Shown here in pieces: positions 15,422 to 23,386 of a DNA stretch of 28,983 bases (position 1 is the stretch's first letter; the number at the start of each line of letters is the position of its first letter). The stretch is taken from contig CABUSL010000010.1 in the NCBI GenBank assembly GCA_902494295.1, forward strand, positions 1 to 28,983. Direction: 5' to 3'. Source of the stretch: an uncultured Collinsella sp. (GTDB lineage Bacteria; Actinomycetota; Coriobacteriia; Coriobacteriales; Coriobacteriaceae). The notes below the pieces were generated by a model that saw nothing but the letters and a program-made list of their open reading frames with translations, did not search any database and had not been told where the DNA came from. Made by a program: the position numbers and the translations under genes.

Positions 15422-15489
15422 TGTTTCATGCGGATAGATTGATTTGACAGACGGTGGCGAATGCCTGCCGTCCGCATTCGTATGAAACA
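15422..15489 (+). promoter_or_regulatory. Leader inverted repeat abutting the MFS ribosome binding site
   Basis: TGTTTCAT (15422-15429) pairs with ATGAAACA (15482-15489), and the neighbouring GCGGA (15430-15434) with TCCGC (15471-15475), leaving a six-base bulge. The closing arm runs straight into AAGGAG (15489-15494). It may be an RNA structure that affects translation of the transporter. Confidence 0.35.
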
Positions 15490-15499
15490 AGGAGTCTCC

Positions 15500-16780
15500 A
15501 TGCTCGCCTCTCTTTTCTCAAAGCCTCAACCATCGCTGTCCGTGCAGGCCAGGCGCCTGGTGGCGATGCGCTTTCTTATCTACACCGGTTTTCAGACCAG
15601 CTACTTTATCGGCGTCATCGGAACGCTCACCTATGCAGACGATGCCTCGGTCGTGGCGACATCGCTGGCCGTCCTTTTTATGAATGTTTTCGTGATCCTG
15701 GGATCCTTTGCGGGCGGCGCGGCGCTCGACGCCTGGGGCCCGCGCCGTCATTTCTTGCTGAGCATCGTGGGCACGCTGGCAACCGGCGCGGCGATCATTG
15801 CCTTTGGCAGCGCGACCGGAACAGTCCTTGCCGGCGCGGTACTCCTGGGCTTTGTGATGGGGTTCGCCCAGCCCATCGCCACATCCTATCCGGCGTATCT
15901 CACCGACGACCCCGTCGAGCTCAAAGACGTCAACTCCGCCATCGCCATGTTTTCAAACGTGAGTATCATCGTTGGCCCCACGCTGGGCGGCTTTGTCGCG
16001 GCGGCTGCGTCGTCGCGCGCGGTGTTCGTGCTCATGATGCTCTTTACCGTGCTGGCGCTCGTTGCCGGTTGGGGCTTTAAGCCGCAGACCAGCCATGTCG
16101 CCGGGCATGCGGATGCCGATTCGGCAGAGGAAGGGGAGCGTGCGGGACAAAGCTCCAACTCCAGCACGTCCGCCCGCGCAACCTTCGCGACCAGCATCAA
16201 GACAGTCTTCACCAACAGCGTCCTCGCGCTACTTTACTGCATTATTTTCCTTTCGAACTTTGGCTACGGAGCCTTCGATCCGCTCGAGTCGTTTTTCTAT
16301 CGCGATGTCCTACGCGTTGGCGTTGAGTGGATGGGCTGGCTCTCGTCGGCCTCGGGCGTGGGCGCGGTGCTGGGCGCCGTCGTTGCGCTCCGTTTGCCGC
16401 CGCACCTGGTCAACCTTAAAACGCTGCTCGTGGCGCTTATGTCCGTGGGTCTGGGAAGCCTGCTCTACGTGGGAACGTCGTACGTGGGCGTAGCCCTTGT
16501 CGGCCAGATTGCCCTGGGCGTGGCCTGGGGCGTCGTTAACCCGCTCCACAACACTATCGTGCAAACGGCGGCTCCGCTCGAGCAGCTCGGTCGCATCAAC
16601 TCGGTCATGGGTTTTGGCAATATGTTCGCCGGCGTGGCCCCGCTGGCGATTGCCCCGTGGCTGGCGGCGACGTTTGGCGTGCAGCAGACGCTTGTTGGTG
16701 CGGGCATGGTCGTGACGGCAGTTCCCGCGGCGTTGCTGTTGTTTGGACGCCGGCATTTTGATCGTGCCGCAAAGCAGTAA
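15500..16780 (+). CDS. Major facilitator superfamily transporter
   Basis: 426 residues with about twelve hydrophobic segments split by a hydrophilic central loop (about 195-230, ADADSAEEGERAGQSSNSST). The motif DAWGPRRH between the second and third helices corresponds to the MFS loop signature, and there is a second-half counterpart. MFS proteins are secondary transporters; the set of features seen here (no binding protein, short loops) fits an exporter, with unknown substrate. ATG 15500 is chosen because AAGGAG lies five nucleotides before it; in-frame ATGs at 15461 and 15482 overlap the leader structure. A family B palindrome follows the stop codon immediately. Confidence 0.88.
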   Translation: MLASLFSKPQPSLSVQARRLVAMRFLIYTGFQTSYFIGVIGTLTYADDASVVATSLAVLFMNVFVILGSFAGGAALDAWGPRRHFLLSIVGTLATGAAIIAFGSATGTVLAGAVLLGFVMGFAQPIATSYPAYLTDDPVELKDVNSAIAMFSNVSIIVGPTLGGFVAAAASSRAVFVLMMLFTVLALVAGWGFKPQTSHVAGHADADSAEEGERAGQSSNSSTSARATFATSIKTVFTNSVLALLYCIIFLSNFGYGAFDPLESFFYRDVLRVGVEWMGWLSSASGVGAVLGAVVALRLPPHLVNLKTLLVALMSVGLGSLLYVGTSYVGVALVGQIALGVAWGVVNPLHNTIVQTAAPLEQLGRINSVMGFGNMFAGVAPLAIAPWLAATFGVQQTLVGAGMVVTAVPAALLLFGRRHFDRAAKQ

Positions 16781-16845
16781 AAACCATCACAACATTCGAT
16801 GAAAATCGCGATTTTGCCGAATAACGTCGAATGTTGTGATGGTTT
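16781..16845. repeat. Family B palindrome, copy 3
   Basis: AAACCATCACAACATTCGA (16781-16799) and its exact reverse complement (16827-16845) flank a 27-nt loop. The loop matches copies 1 and 2 best when reverse complemented, so this copy has the opposite orientation. It starts at the base after the MFS stop codon. Confidence 0.9.
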
Positions 16846-16859
16846 GCGTTCCGGCCAGG

Positions 16860-16897
16860 CCACCACAAAGGGGCCAGGCACCTTTGTGGTGGTTTTT
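16860..16897 (+). terminator. Family A palindrome, copy 3 (terminator)
   Basis: CCACCACAAAGG (16860-16871) and CCTTTGTGGTGG (16881-16892) form a perfect stem with loop GGCCAGGCA, followed by TTTTT. It lies 14 nt after family B copy 3. Confidence 0.8.
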
Positions 16898-16900
16898 GCT

Positions 16901-16931
16901 TTGACGGGCCGCGCCTGTGCCTTGGTATACC
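16901..16931 (+). promoter_or_regulatory. Candidate promoter of the HAD phosphatase gene
   Basis: TTGACG (16901-16906) and an extended -10, TGGTATACC (16923-16931), lie directly after the terminator and 56 nt before the start codon. The spacer is 19 bp, long but helped by the TGn extension. Confidence 0.5.
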
Positions 16932-16986
16932 ATGTACGCCGTTCACGAATACACCCCACACCGCCGCACAACCCAGAAAGGCCCCC

Positions 16987-17808
16987 ATGGACACCACCTT
17001 CAGCCACATCAAAGCCGTGTTCTGCGATATCGACGGCACGCTGCTCACGAGCCAGCACACGGTGTCCCCGCGCACCGTGGCGGCGATCCGCGCCCTGCGC
17101 GAGCGCGGTGTGCTCTTTGGCCTGTGCACCGGGCGCGACGCCCACGCGACCGAGGCCATGTACGAGCTCTGGGGCATCGAAGGCCTGGTAGACGTGATGG
17201 TGGGCTGCGGTGGCGCCGAGGTCATCGACCGCGCGCACGACATCAACGAGCTGAGCTATCCGCTGCCGGGCGAGACCATCGCGCGCATCTGCAAGCACAT
17301 GGCGGACCTTCCGGCAACGCCCGTCTGCCCCCGAGACGGCGTGTTCTACGTGCCCGAGAGCAACGCGTGCGTCGAGCACCTGTCGCGCGTCGACGGCGTG
17401 CCCTACCAGGTGGTCGATTTTGCCGAGTTCTTGCGCGAGCCGCAGCCCAAGGTGATGTTTACCATGGCGCCCGAGGTAATGCCGCGGGTGATTGAGCGAG
17501 CATCGACGTTTGCCGATGACACTGTTAAGGCGGCGGCTCTGCAAACCACGCAGCGGCTCTACGAGTTTATGGATCCGCGCGTGTCCAAGACGCGCGGCCT
17601 TGTGCGCGTGGCGGAGCTCAACGACATGGAGCTTCAGAACATCTGCGTGTTTGGCGATGCGGACAACGACACCTGCATGGTGGCCGACGCCGGCGTGGGT
17701 GTGGCCATGGCAAATGGCAGCGATGCCACCCGCTCCGCCGCCGACTTTGTAACCGCCAGCAACGACAAAGACGGCATCGCGATCTTTATCGAGGAGCATC
17801 TGCTGTAG
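16987..17808 (+). CDS. HAD-superfamily Cof-type sugar phosphatase
   Basis: 273 residues, the normal length of Cof/YbjI-like HAD hydrolases, which dephosphorylate sugar phosphates and similar small molecules. Motif I is FCDIDGTLL with D14 (nucleophile) and D16 (general acid). Motif II is the LCTGRD segment. A C2-type cap spans about 85-190, and motif IV is GDADNDTCMV, followed by VGVAMANGSDATRSAADFVTASNDKDGIAIFIEE, the typical Cof C-terminus. RBS AGAAAGG precedes the ATG. It appears to be monocistronic, with a promoter at 16901-16931 and a family A palindrome after it. The substrate is not readable. Confidence 0.92.
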   Translation: MDTTFSHIKAVFCDIDGTLLTSQHTVSPRTVAAIRALRERGVLFGLCTGRDAHATEAMYELWGIEGLVDVMVGCGGAEVIDRAHDINELSYPLPGETIARICKHMADLPATPVCPRDGVFYVPESNACVEHLSRVDGVPYQVVDFAEFLREPQPKVMFTMAPEVMPRVIERASTFADDTVKAAALQTTQRLYEFMDPRVSKTRGLVRVAELNDMELQNICVFGDADNDTCMVADAGVGVAMANGSDATRSAADFVTASNDKDGIAIFIEEHLL

Positions 17809-17816
17809 CGCCGGGG

Positions 17817-17853
17817 GGCCACCACAAAGGAGGCAGGCACCTTTGCGGTGGCC
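17817..17853. repeat. Family A palindrome, copy 4
   Basis: GGCCACCACAAAGG (17817-17830) pairs with CCTTTGCGGTGGCC (17840-17853) over 14 bp with one mismatch around AGGCAGGCA. There is no T-run, so termination would be weak. It lies 8 nt after the HAD stop. Confidence 0.75.
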
Positions 17854-17995
17854 TCAGGCGATTTGGGCGAATTGATGCCTAAAATCTGCGCGAAAACCCA
17901 AATAACGTTGTCTGAACATTACGCTTCTAACTACCGATGGGTTAAAGATATTCCCATCAATTTAGTAGTCTATTCATCCCGGTTAATGACCTATC

Positions 17996-18022
17996 GCTCA
18001 CGGTCGATTTTCGACCGTGAGC
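17996..18022. repeat. Perfect 12-bp hairpin with 3-nt loop
   Basis: GCTCACGGTCGA (17996-18007) and TCGACCGTGAGC (18011-18022) are exact reverse complements. No T-run follows, so it is either a weak terminator or a regulator-binding palindrome. Confidence 0.6.
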
Positions 18023-18190
18023 AGGATGTTTGCTCTTGAGCAAAATGTTGTGCAAATAAATCTAATGCCATTAAAAAATGATGGGCAACTAAATTACCAG
18101 TAGAAACAAAAAATAGATAGCGAATAAACGAAGGTAAATCTGAGTAAATGTCAAGAGAATTGAGAATTCGCTACAAAACTATCGGTTTTC

Positions 18191-18255
18191 TTGTTCAGAT
18201 GTTCAAACAATCGTTACAATATGTACTATAAGCGTGCGCAATTACAGATTGCGCA
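18191..18255 (+). promoter_or_regulatory. Candidate pilus operon promoter and leader palindrome
   Basis: TTGTTC (18191-18196) and TACAAT (18215-18220), 18 bp apart, form a plausible promoter; a second -10-like TACTAT is at 18224-18229. Just downstream, TGCGCAAT (18235-18242) and ATTGCGCA (18248-18255) form a perfect 8-bp dyad, where a repressor would block early transcription or a leader hairpin would form. Confidence 0.45.
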
Positions 18256-18309
18256 GATACGTTTGATAGTGAAAGAGCAAGATCGCGGTCTCTTGGGGAG
18301 GAGACATCG

Positions 18310-21300
18310 ATGAAAGCGAATTCAGAAAAAACTAAGCAGAGTAAAAAAGCGACGCGCCGTGTACTGGCAGGCGTTTTGTGCGGAGCATCCATGTTGAGCC
18401 TGGTACTGTCGCTCGTCATGCCCCCGATCTCGCAGGCCATTGCCAACGATGCCCAGACAGTTTCTACCGCGGAAACTGTAATGGGGGGGGGTTCCTCAAG
18501 TGAGTCCGCTGCTGTAGGTAACACCAGCGAGGATGCCGAAAACCAGAATAGCGACGAGACCGATGGCGGCGAGTCTGGCTCTTCAAATAGTGTTGAGCAG
18601 GCTCAGAGTGCGAATGCGGCTTCAGCGGGAGCGACGGCCACCGTGAAGCCGGGAATTTACGTTCCCACGTCTATCGGTATCGGTACGAATATCAATGTCT
18701 CAACCCCTGATCCCGGCGTGGCCACCTACGTCGGCCGCGACATGTACATCGGTGGTAAGCCGAGCGATAAGCCGAGCGACGGCACTATCGATCTTGATGC
18801 GGACAACGCCCCCACCGGCTCATATGCCGCTGAGGCGGAGGGCCTTACCGTGGTCCGTGGCAAGCTTGCCATGAATCCACTCAAAGAGAGCTGGCCCTAT
18901 AATCATAGTGGCGGCGCTGGTTTCCGCTTTGGCACCGTTGGTTTTGGTTCCCAGTTCCGTCCTGTCGACGGCAGCACCGTGCTTGCGGTGGCTGGAATCG
19001 ACAGTGCGATCACCAACATGAGCGTTGGTTACAGCGGCGACTTGCCGGGGAAGACTACCGTTGGCGCTTGGAACAAAGGCGCTTGGGTCGGACAGCAGAG
19101 ACCTTTTGAGGGCGCGACTCCTTCCGGCTTTGCCTACACCGCGCAAATCGCAGGCCCCATCACATACTGGCGCGATAGCGACTATAAACGCCAGTCTGTG
19201 GTGACAATGCAGGGTAATTGGTACGAGGGCTTGTCTGCTCTGGAAAGCACCCTGTTCAATAAAGCTGTTGATTTGACTAATGTCAACGGTAGCGATTATT
19301 CGAGCTATAACGGTACAAATGGATACCTCTCGAAGCTATCGAAACAGCTCGACTCGTTTGAAGATACCGGCGGGGTGGATGTCAACGGCTTTGCAGAGCC
19401 TAATAGCAACTACGTCATCAACAAGTACAATAACGACGGAACAAGCTATACACTCAAATTCGATGGTAGCGACGATGGTAGCGGCAAGTCTGTTTCCGGT
19501 GCGCTCGATACCGGAATCCCGAGCAATAAGATTCGCAACACCGAGCGACTCATCACCTTTACCGGCGATGGAACTTCTATGCAACAGGTCTTCACCATCG
19601 CCGGTTCCGAGCTCTCCAACTGGAAGGATGGCGTCTACTACCGCGGCGTCGACTTTAAGTTCACCAATATCCCCGAAGGCGCATCCATTGTCGTGAACGT
19701 TACAGGTACTAATCCTGTCGAGTTCCACAACGGCTGGCGCTTCTGGTGGGGAGATACAGAAATATCTCGCGGTTACGAGAGTCAGTACGCCAAGAAAGAC
19801 CTTGACGCGAAATACTCGCTGGCCTCCCAGTCCATCATGTGGAACTTCGTCGATACCACCAGCCTTACCATTCGAGGCGGCATCGCGGGAGAGGACCGCG
19901 CGGACTGGGGATACAGTGGCACAGCCAGCGGTGCTAAGTGGACTGACGACGATCCTGCGGCGGCTATGATCGGATCGATTCTCGTTCCCAACGGAAGTTT
20001 CGACGACCATGTGACTACCAACGGTCGCGTTTATGTGGGCGTCGATTTCTCAATGAACAGCCCGAAGGTTGCCGCAGCATTTGGTGAGGGTAACTCGGCT
20101 TCCGTTATCGATATGGACCAGGAGCGTCACAACTTCCCGTGGTCTGGCTCGTATACACCGGACGGTTCCTCCATTGCATGGAGCAAGGTCGACGCTGCGG
20201 ATGGTACTAAGCTGCTTCCCGGTTCCTCGTGGACGATATACGGCACTGTCAAAGATGCCAAGAACGGGACGGGTCCCATCGTTACGGTAACGGATGGCGC
20301 TGCCAACGATTACGCTTCTACTGATGGCAAGCTTCAGTTCAACTATTTGAACCAGAAGGCCGATCCGAGTAAGGAGATCTCGGATTCTAATCCGGCATTC
20401 ACCTATTACATCAAAGAGGAGACGGCGCCGGAGGGTTACCAGGTTTCGGACAAGATCTACTACGCAACCATGAACAATGCTGGTGAGTCGGTGAACTATG
20501 TCCAGGGCTACGTGGATGAGAACGGGAACGAGGTTCCGTTCACACCTTCTAACACCACGGGTGCCATCGCCAACACCAAGATCACCGGTACGGTGTCTTG
20601 GGCCAAGGTGGAGAAGGACGATGCAGAACACACTCCTTTGGCTGGTTCCGAGTGGAAGCTTGCGAAACTGGGTGCCGATGGCTTGACTGAGGCGCAGCCC
20701 TGGACCGTGAGTGACCAATCGACTCCGAGCGAAACCACTTGGGCCGATACCGACGCCAAGGATGGCAAGTTCACATTGGCCGATTTGCTGCCGGGCACGT
20801 ACACGCTCACGGAGACCCAGGCTCCGTTTGGCTACGAACTGAACAAGAACACCTACAAGTTCACGGTGGATAGCACAAGCGGCTCCATTACGTGGATCGA
20901 GAACGAGCAGCCGAACATCGTTGATGGCATTACGTACATCTCCGACTCGTGCTCCGTTACGTCCGTGAAAATCCCGGTGATTAAATCCGTCCGTAATACG
21001 GACTGGCCGAAGGATTCCAGCGGTAAATACGTTGCGTTCGACTTCAGCATCGAGGCTACGGGGCCAAATAAGGATAGCGCTCCTATGCCTGACTCGAAGA
21101 CTATTTCCGTCGCTCCCGCAGACTCCACCAAGGTCAACGACATCGAGGCATCTTTTGGCGAAATCTCGTTCTCCAAAGAGTACCTCGCCACGAACGACGC
21201 TTCGAACCCGACGGGCGCCAAGACTTACACCTACACGGTGAAGGAGGTCGCGCCCGACGCCGATGCCATCGACAAGCTCCGCTACTCCAAGGCCGAGTAC

Positions 21301-21615
21301 CAAGTGGCCGTCACCGTGAAAGCCGTCTTGGACGAGAAGACCGGCAAGTACTCCGGCCTCACCACTTCCACTACGGTCACGCAGGTGAAGGACGACATGG
21401 GCAACACCGTGAGTAACACCATCGGCAAGGACGCCGCGCCCAACGCCATTCCCGCCTCCACCTTCACCAACACCTACTCCACCACTCTGCCTCTTTCCGG
21501 TATGTCGGGCGTCACTCTGACGTACCTTGCCGGCGCGGCGGTGCTTTGCGCTGCTGCGGCCTGGATGCACATTCGTCGCAAGGCGAATGCGAAGGGAGGT
21601 AAGCGTCGTGAATAA
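18310..21615 (+). CDS. Pilus tip adhesin: choice-of-anchor-A domain, SpaA/Cna-B domains, LPLSG anchor
   Basis: 1101 residues, exported and cell-wall linked. A long signal sequence (1-45) has a basic N-terminus and the hydrophobic core LSLVLSLVMPP. Residues about 100-610 resemble a choice-of-anchor-A adhesive domain (FHNGWRFWWG, SIMWNFVDTTSLTIRGG, MIGSILVPNGSF). Two SpaA/Cna-B-type domains follow (about 618-735 and 758-865, with SWAKVEKDD and PGTYTLTETQAPFGY). Next comes a pilin isopeptide-linkage domain like FctA/Spy0128 (about 880-1055). The sorting signal is LPLSG at 1060-1064, then a hydrophobic helix and a basic tail. RBS GGGGAGGAG precedes the ATG. A run of nine Gs at codons 58-61 makes it a candidate phase-variable gene. 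First of three pilus genes; the next start codon overlaps its end by 8 nt. Confidence 0.85.
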   Translation: MKANSEKTKQSKKATRRVLAGVLCGASMLSLVLSLVMPPISQAIANDAQTVSTAETVMGGGSSSESAAVGNTSEDAENQNSDETDGGESGSSNSVEQAQSANAASAGATATVKPGIYVPTSIGIGTNINVSTPDPGVATYVGRDMYIGGKPSDKPSDGTIDLDADNAPTGSYAAEAEGLTVVRGKLAMNPLKESWPYNHSGGAGFRFGTVGFGSQFRPVDGSTVLAVAGIDSAITNMSVGYSGDLPGKTTVGAWNKGAWVGQQRPFEGATPSGFAYTAQIAGPITYWRDSDYKRQSVVTMQGNWYEGLSALESTLFNKAVDLTNVNGSDYSSYNGTNGYLSKLSKQLDSFEDTGGVDVNGFAEPNSNYVINKYNNDGTSYTLKFDGSDDGSGKSVSGALDTGIPSNKIRNTERLITFTGDGTSMQQVFTIAGSELSNWKDGVYYRGVDFKFTNIPEGASIVVNVTGTNPVEFHNGWRFWWGDTEISRGYESQYAKKDLDAKYSLASQSIMWNFVDTTSLTIRGGIAGEDRADWGYSGTASGAKWTDDDPAAAMIGSILVPNGSFDDHVTTNGRVYVGVDFSMNSPKVAAAFGEGNSASVIDMDQERHNFPWSGSYTPDGSSIAWSKVDAADGTKLLPGSSWTIYGTVKDAKNGTGPIVTVTDGAANDYASTDGKLQFNYLNQKADPSKEISDSNPAFTYYIKEETAPEGYQVSDKIYYATMNNAGESVNYVQGYVDENGNEVPFTPSNTTGAIANTKITGTVSWAKVEKDDAEHTPLAGSEWKLAKLGADGLTEAQPWTVSDQSTPSETTWADTDAKDGKFTLADLLPGTYTLTETQAPFGYELNKNTYKFTVDSTSGSITWIENEQPNIVDGITYISDSCSVTSVKIPVIKSVRNTDWPKDSSGKYVAFDFSIEATGPNKDSAPMPDSKTISVAPADSTKVNDIEASFGEISFSKEYLATNDASNPTGAKTYTYTVKEVAPDADAIDKLRYSKAEYQVAVTVKAVLDEKTGKYSGLTTSTTVTQVKDDMGNTVSNTIGKDAAPNAIPASTFTNTYSTTLPLSGMSGVTLTYLAGAAVLCAAAAWMHIRRKANAKGGKRRE
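18483..18491 (+). repeat. Poly-G tract (nine G) inside the adhesin gene
   Basis: Nine consecutive Gs span the end of codon 58 (ATG) to codon 61 (GGT). With nine the frame is open. With ten it reads TTC CTC AAG TGA directly after the tract; with eight it meets TAG nine codons after the tract. This is the layout of slipped-strand phase variation. Confidence 0.8.
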
Positions 21616-23278
21616 GAAAGTTTGCTCCTTCCCGATCTTGTTTGCGCTGCTTGCCCTCCTGATCGGCACCTGCGCGGTTGTGTTCCCCGCTTCCGCGCAG
21701 GCCGCGCCGACCTCGACCGGTTCCATCACGGTGAGCGGCACCGTGGCGAGCAGCTACGACGCCTACCAGATCTTTAGCGCCAACGTCGTCGACGGCGACA
21801 GCGACGCCAAGATCGCCACCAACCTCGCCTGGGCAAGCGACGCCGTGCGCGACGCCGCGCTGCCTGTGCTGCATAGCACCGGCATGCCCAATTCCCAGAC
21901 CACCGCGCAGGAAGCTGCCGAGTGGCTCAACACCGATTCCCACCTCACGAGCGCGCTGAGCGCACAGCTCGCTCGTTCCCTCCAGAGCTCTGGTGCCGTG
22001 TCCGTGGCCCTTAACGCGGGCACGGCGGCCGAGCTGCCCCGCGGCTACTGGCTCATCGTCGCCGACGACGACGCCATCGCCCGGGGCGAGGCCGGCACCG
22101 CGCCGATCATGGTCCTGGTGGGCGGCAGCGCCGTCACCGTCAAGCCCAAGGCCGCGACGCCCAAGGTCCAAAAGCACGTGCTGGAGGACGGCACCGCCGC
22201 CTGGCAGAAGGCCGCCGACGCCACGGTCGCCGACGACCTGTACTGGCGCCTCTCCGCCACGGTCCCGGCGGGGCTCACGGCCTACGACACCTATACGGTG
22301 CGGTTCGTCGACACCATGAGCGCGGGGCTCGACCCCTCCAAGGTGGCCGCGAGCATGCGCGTGTACGCGGCGGCGGGCGCGGACGGCGGTTTCGACGCCG
22401 TCCAGGCCGGCAAGGACGGGCGCGCGGGCACCGACCCCGCGAAGGGCTGGACCGACATCACGGCCCAGTGCGCCACCAAGGTAGCGGCCGACGGCAAGAC
22501 CTTCACCGTGCGCACCGGCGACTTGATCGCCGTGCTCGGCGGGGCCGACGCCTTCACCGCGGGTGCCCGCGTGGTCGCCGTGTACAACGCGCCGCTCAAC
22601 AGCGCATGCAACCACGGCATCGCGAAGGGCAACCCCAACGAGGTCTACCTGCGCTACCCGCGCTCTCCCTTTGCCGACCAGTCCGGCGATGCCGGCTTCA
22701 CCCGCACGCCGAGCGACGATGCGTGCGCCTACACCTGGGATCTCGCGCTCACCAAGCGCGGCAGCGACGGCGACAAGCCGCTGCCCGGGGCGGTTCTGAG
22801 CATCGCCGACGACCGCGGCCGCACACTGGCGGCCGACGGCACGTGGGATGCGGAGGGCAAGGCCACCGTCACCACGGGCGAGGACGGCCGCGTGACCGTC
22901 TCGGGCGTGGACTCGGGCAAGCTGGAGGTCCGCGAGCTCAAGGCACCCAAGGGCTACACCGCCTTTGAGGGCACGCGCTCCGTGACGGTCAAGGCCGAGG
23001 GCCTGGACGTCGACCAGGTGGCCGCCGCCAAGCCCAAACTCACCATCACGGCCGAGTCGCCCCTGCGCGCCGACAGCGCGGACGGGTCGACGGGCAGCCT
23101 GGAGGCGTCGCTCATCAACACGCCCACCGGCACACCCCCTAGCATTACCACCGGAGGCTTTATGCCCTCGACTGGCGATATGGCAATGTACGCCGCGGCC
23201 GCCGCAGCGGTCGCCGGAGCCGCGCTCATTGTGGTCGCGCTCCTGGTCAAGCGGGGAGGTGGCAGCCATAAAGAGTAG
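21608..23278 (+). CDS. SpaA-type fimbrial (minor) pilin with MPSTG anchor
   Basis: 556 residues from GTG 21608, which follows AGGGAGG and overlaps the adhesin stop by 8 nt; a longer in-frame reading inside the adhesin is less likely. There is a signal peptide (1-31, ALLALLIGTCAVVFPASAQA). The mature start (TGSITVSG, YDAYQIFSANVVDG) and the LYWRLSATVPAGLTAYDTYTV segment are typical of isopeptide-forming fimbrial proteins of the FimA/SpaA type. A Cna-B-like domain spans about 376-500 (WDLALTKRG, LEVRELKAPKGYTAFEG). The sorting signal is MPSTG at 519-523, then a helix and basic tail. The gene is much richer in G+C than the pilin genes on either side. Minor pilin is inferred from order; it could be a backbone subunit. 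Confidence 0.82.
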   Translation: MNKKVCSFPILFALLALLIGTCAVVFPASAQAAPTSTGSITVSGTVASSYDAYQIFSANVVDGDSDAKIATNLAWASDAVRDAALPVLHSTGMPNSQTTAQEAAEWLNTDSHLTSALSAQLARSLQSSGAVSVALNAGTAAELPRGYWLIVADDDAIARGEAGTAPIMVLVGGSAVTVKPKAATPKVQKHVLEDGTAAWQKAADATVADDLYWRLSATVPAGLTAYDTYTVRFVDTMSAGLDPSKVAASMRVYAAAGADGGFDAVQAGKDGRAGTDPAKGWTDITAQCATKVAADGKTFTVRTGDLIAVLGGADAFTAGARVVAVYNAPLNSACNHGIAKGNPNEVYLRYPRSPFADQSGDAGFTRTPSDDACAYTWDLALTKRGSDGDKPLPGAVLSIADDRGRTLAADGTWDAEGKATVTTGEDGRVTVSGVDSGKLEVRELKAPKGYTAFEGTRSVTVKAEGLDVDQVAAAKPKLTITAESPLRADSADGSTGSLEASLINTPTGTPPSITTGGFMPSTGDMAMYAAAAAAVAGAALIVVALLVKRGGGSHKE

Positions 23279-23386
23279 CTGGCAGCCCCACAGAGAGCGG
23301 GGCGAGACGTAGCGAAGCAGATGCTAAGACACAGACAGATGATGACCGATCGAATGAGAATCAAACGGAAAACGGAGGAAAAGAAG

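Larger units (their letters stand above)
17854..18309. other. A+T-rich intergenic region ahead of the pilus operon
   Basis: About 450 bp, clearly richer in A and T than its surroundings, with no supportable gene. A 63-codon reading frame at 17848-18039 has no ribosome binding site and crosses two hairpins. The region holds the hairpin at 17996, the candidate promoter at 18191, the inverted repeat at 18235 and the adhesin's ribosome binding site. Its size and composition suggest complex or horizontally acquired regulation. Confidence 0.6.

Noticed and set aside
17848..18039. 63-codon frame in the AT-rich region
   Set aside because: No ribosome binding site, begins in a family A palindrome and runs through a perfect hairpin; no recognisable protein.
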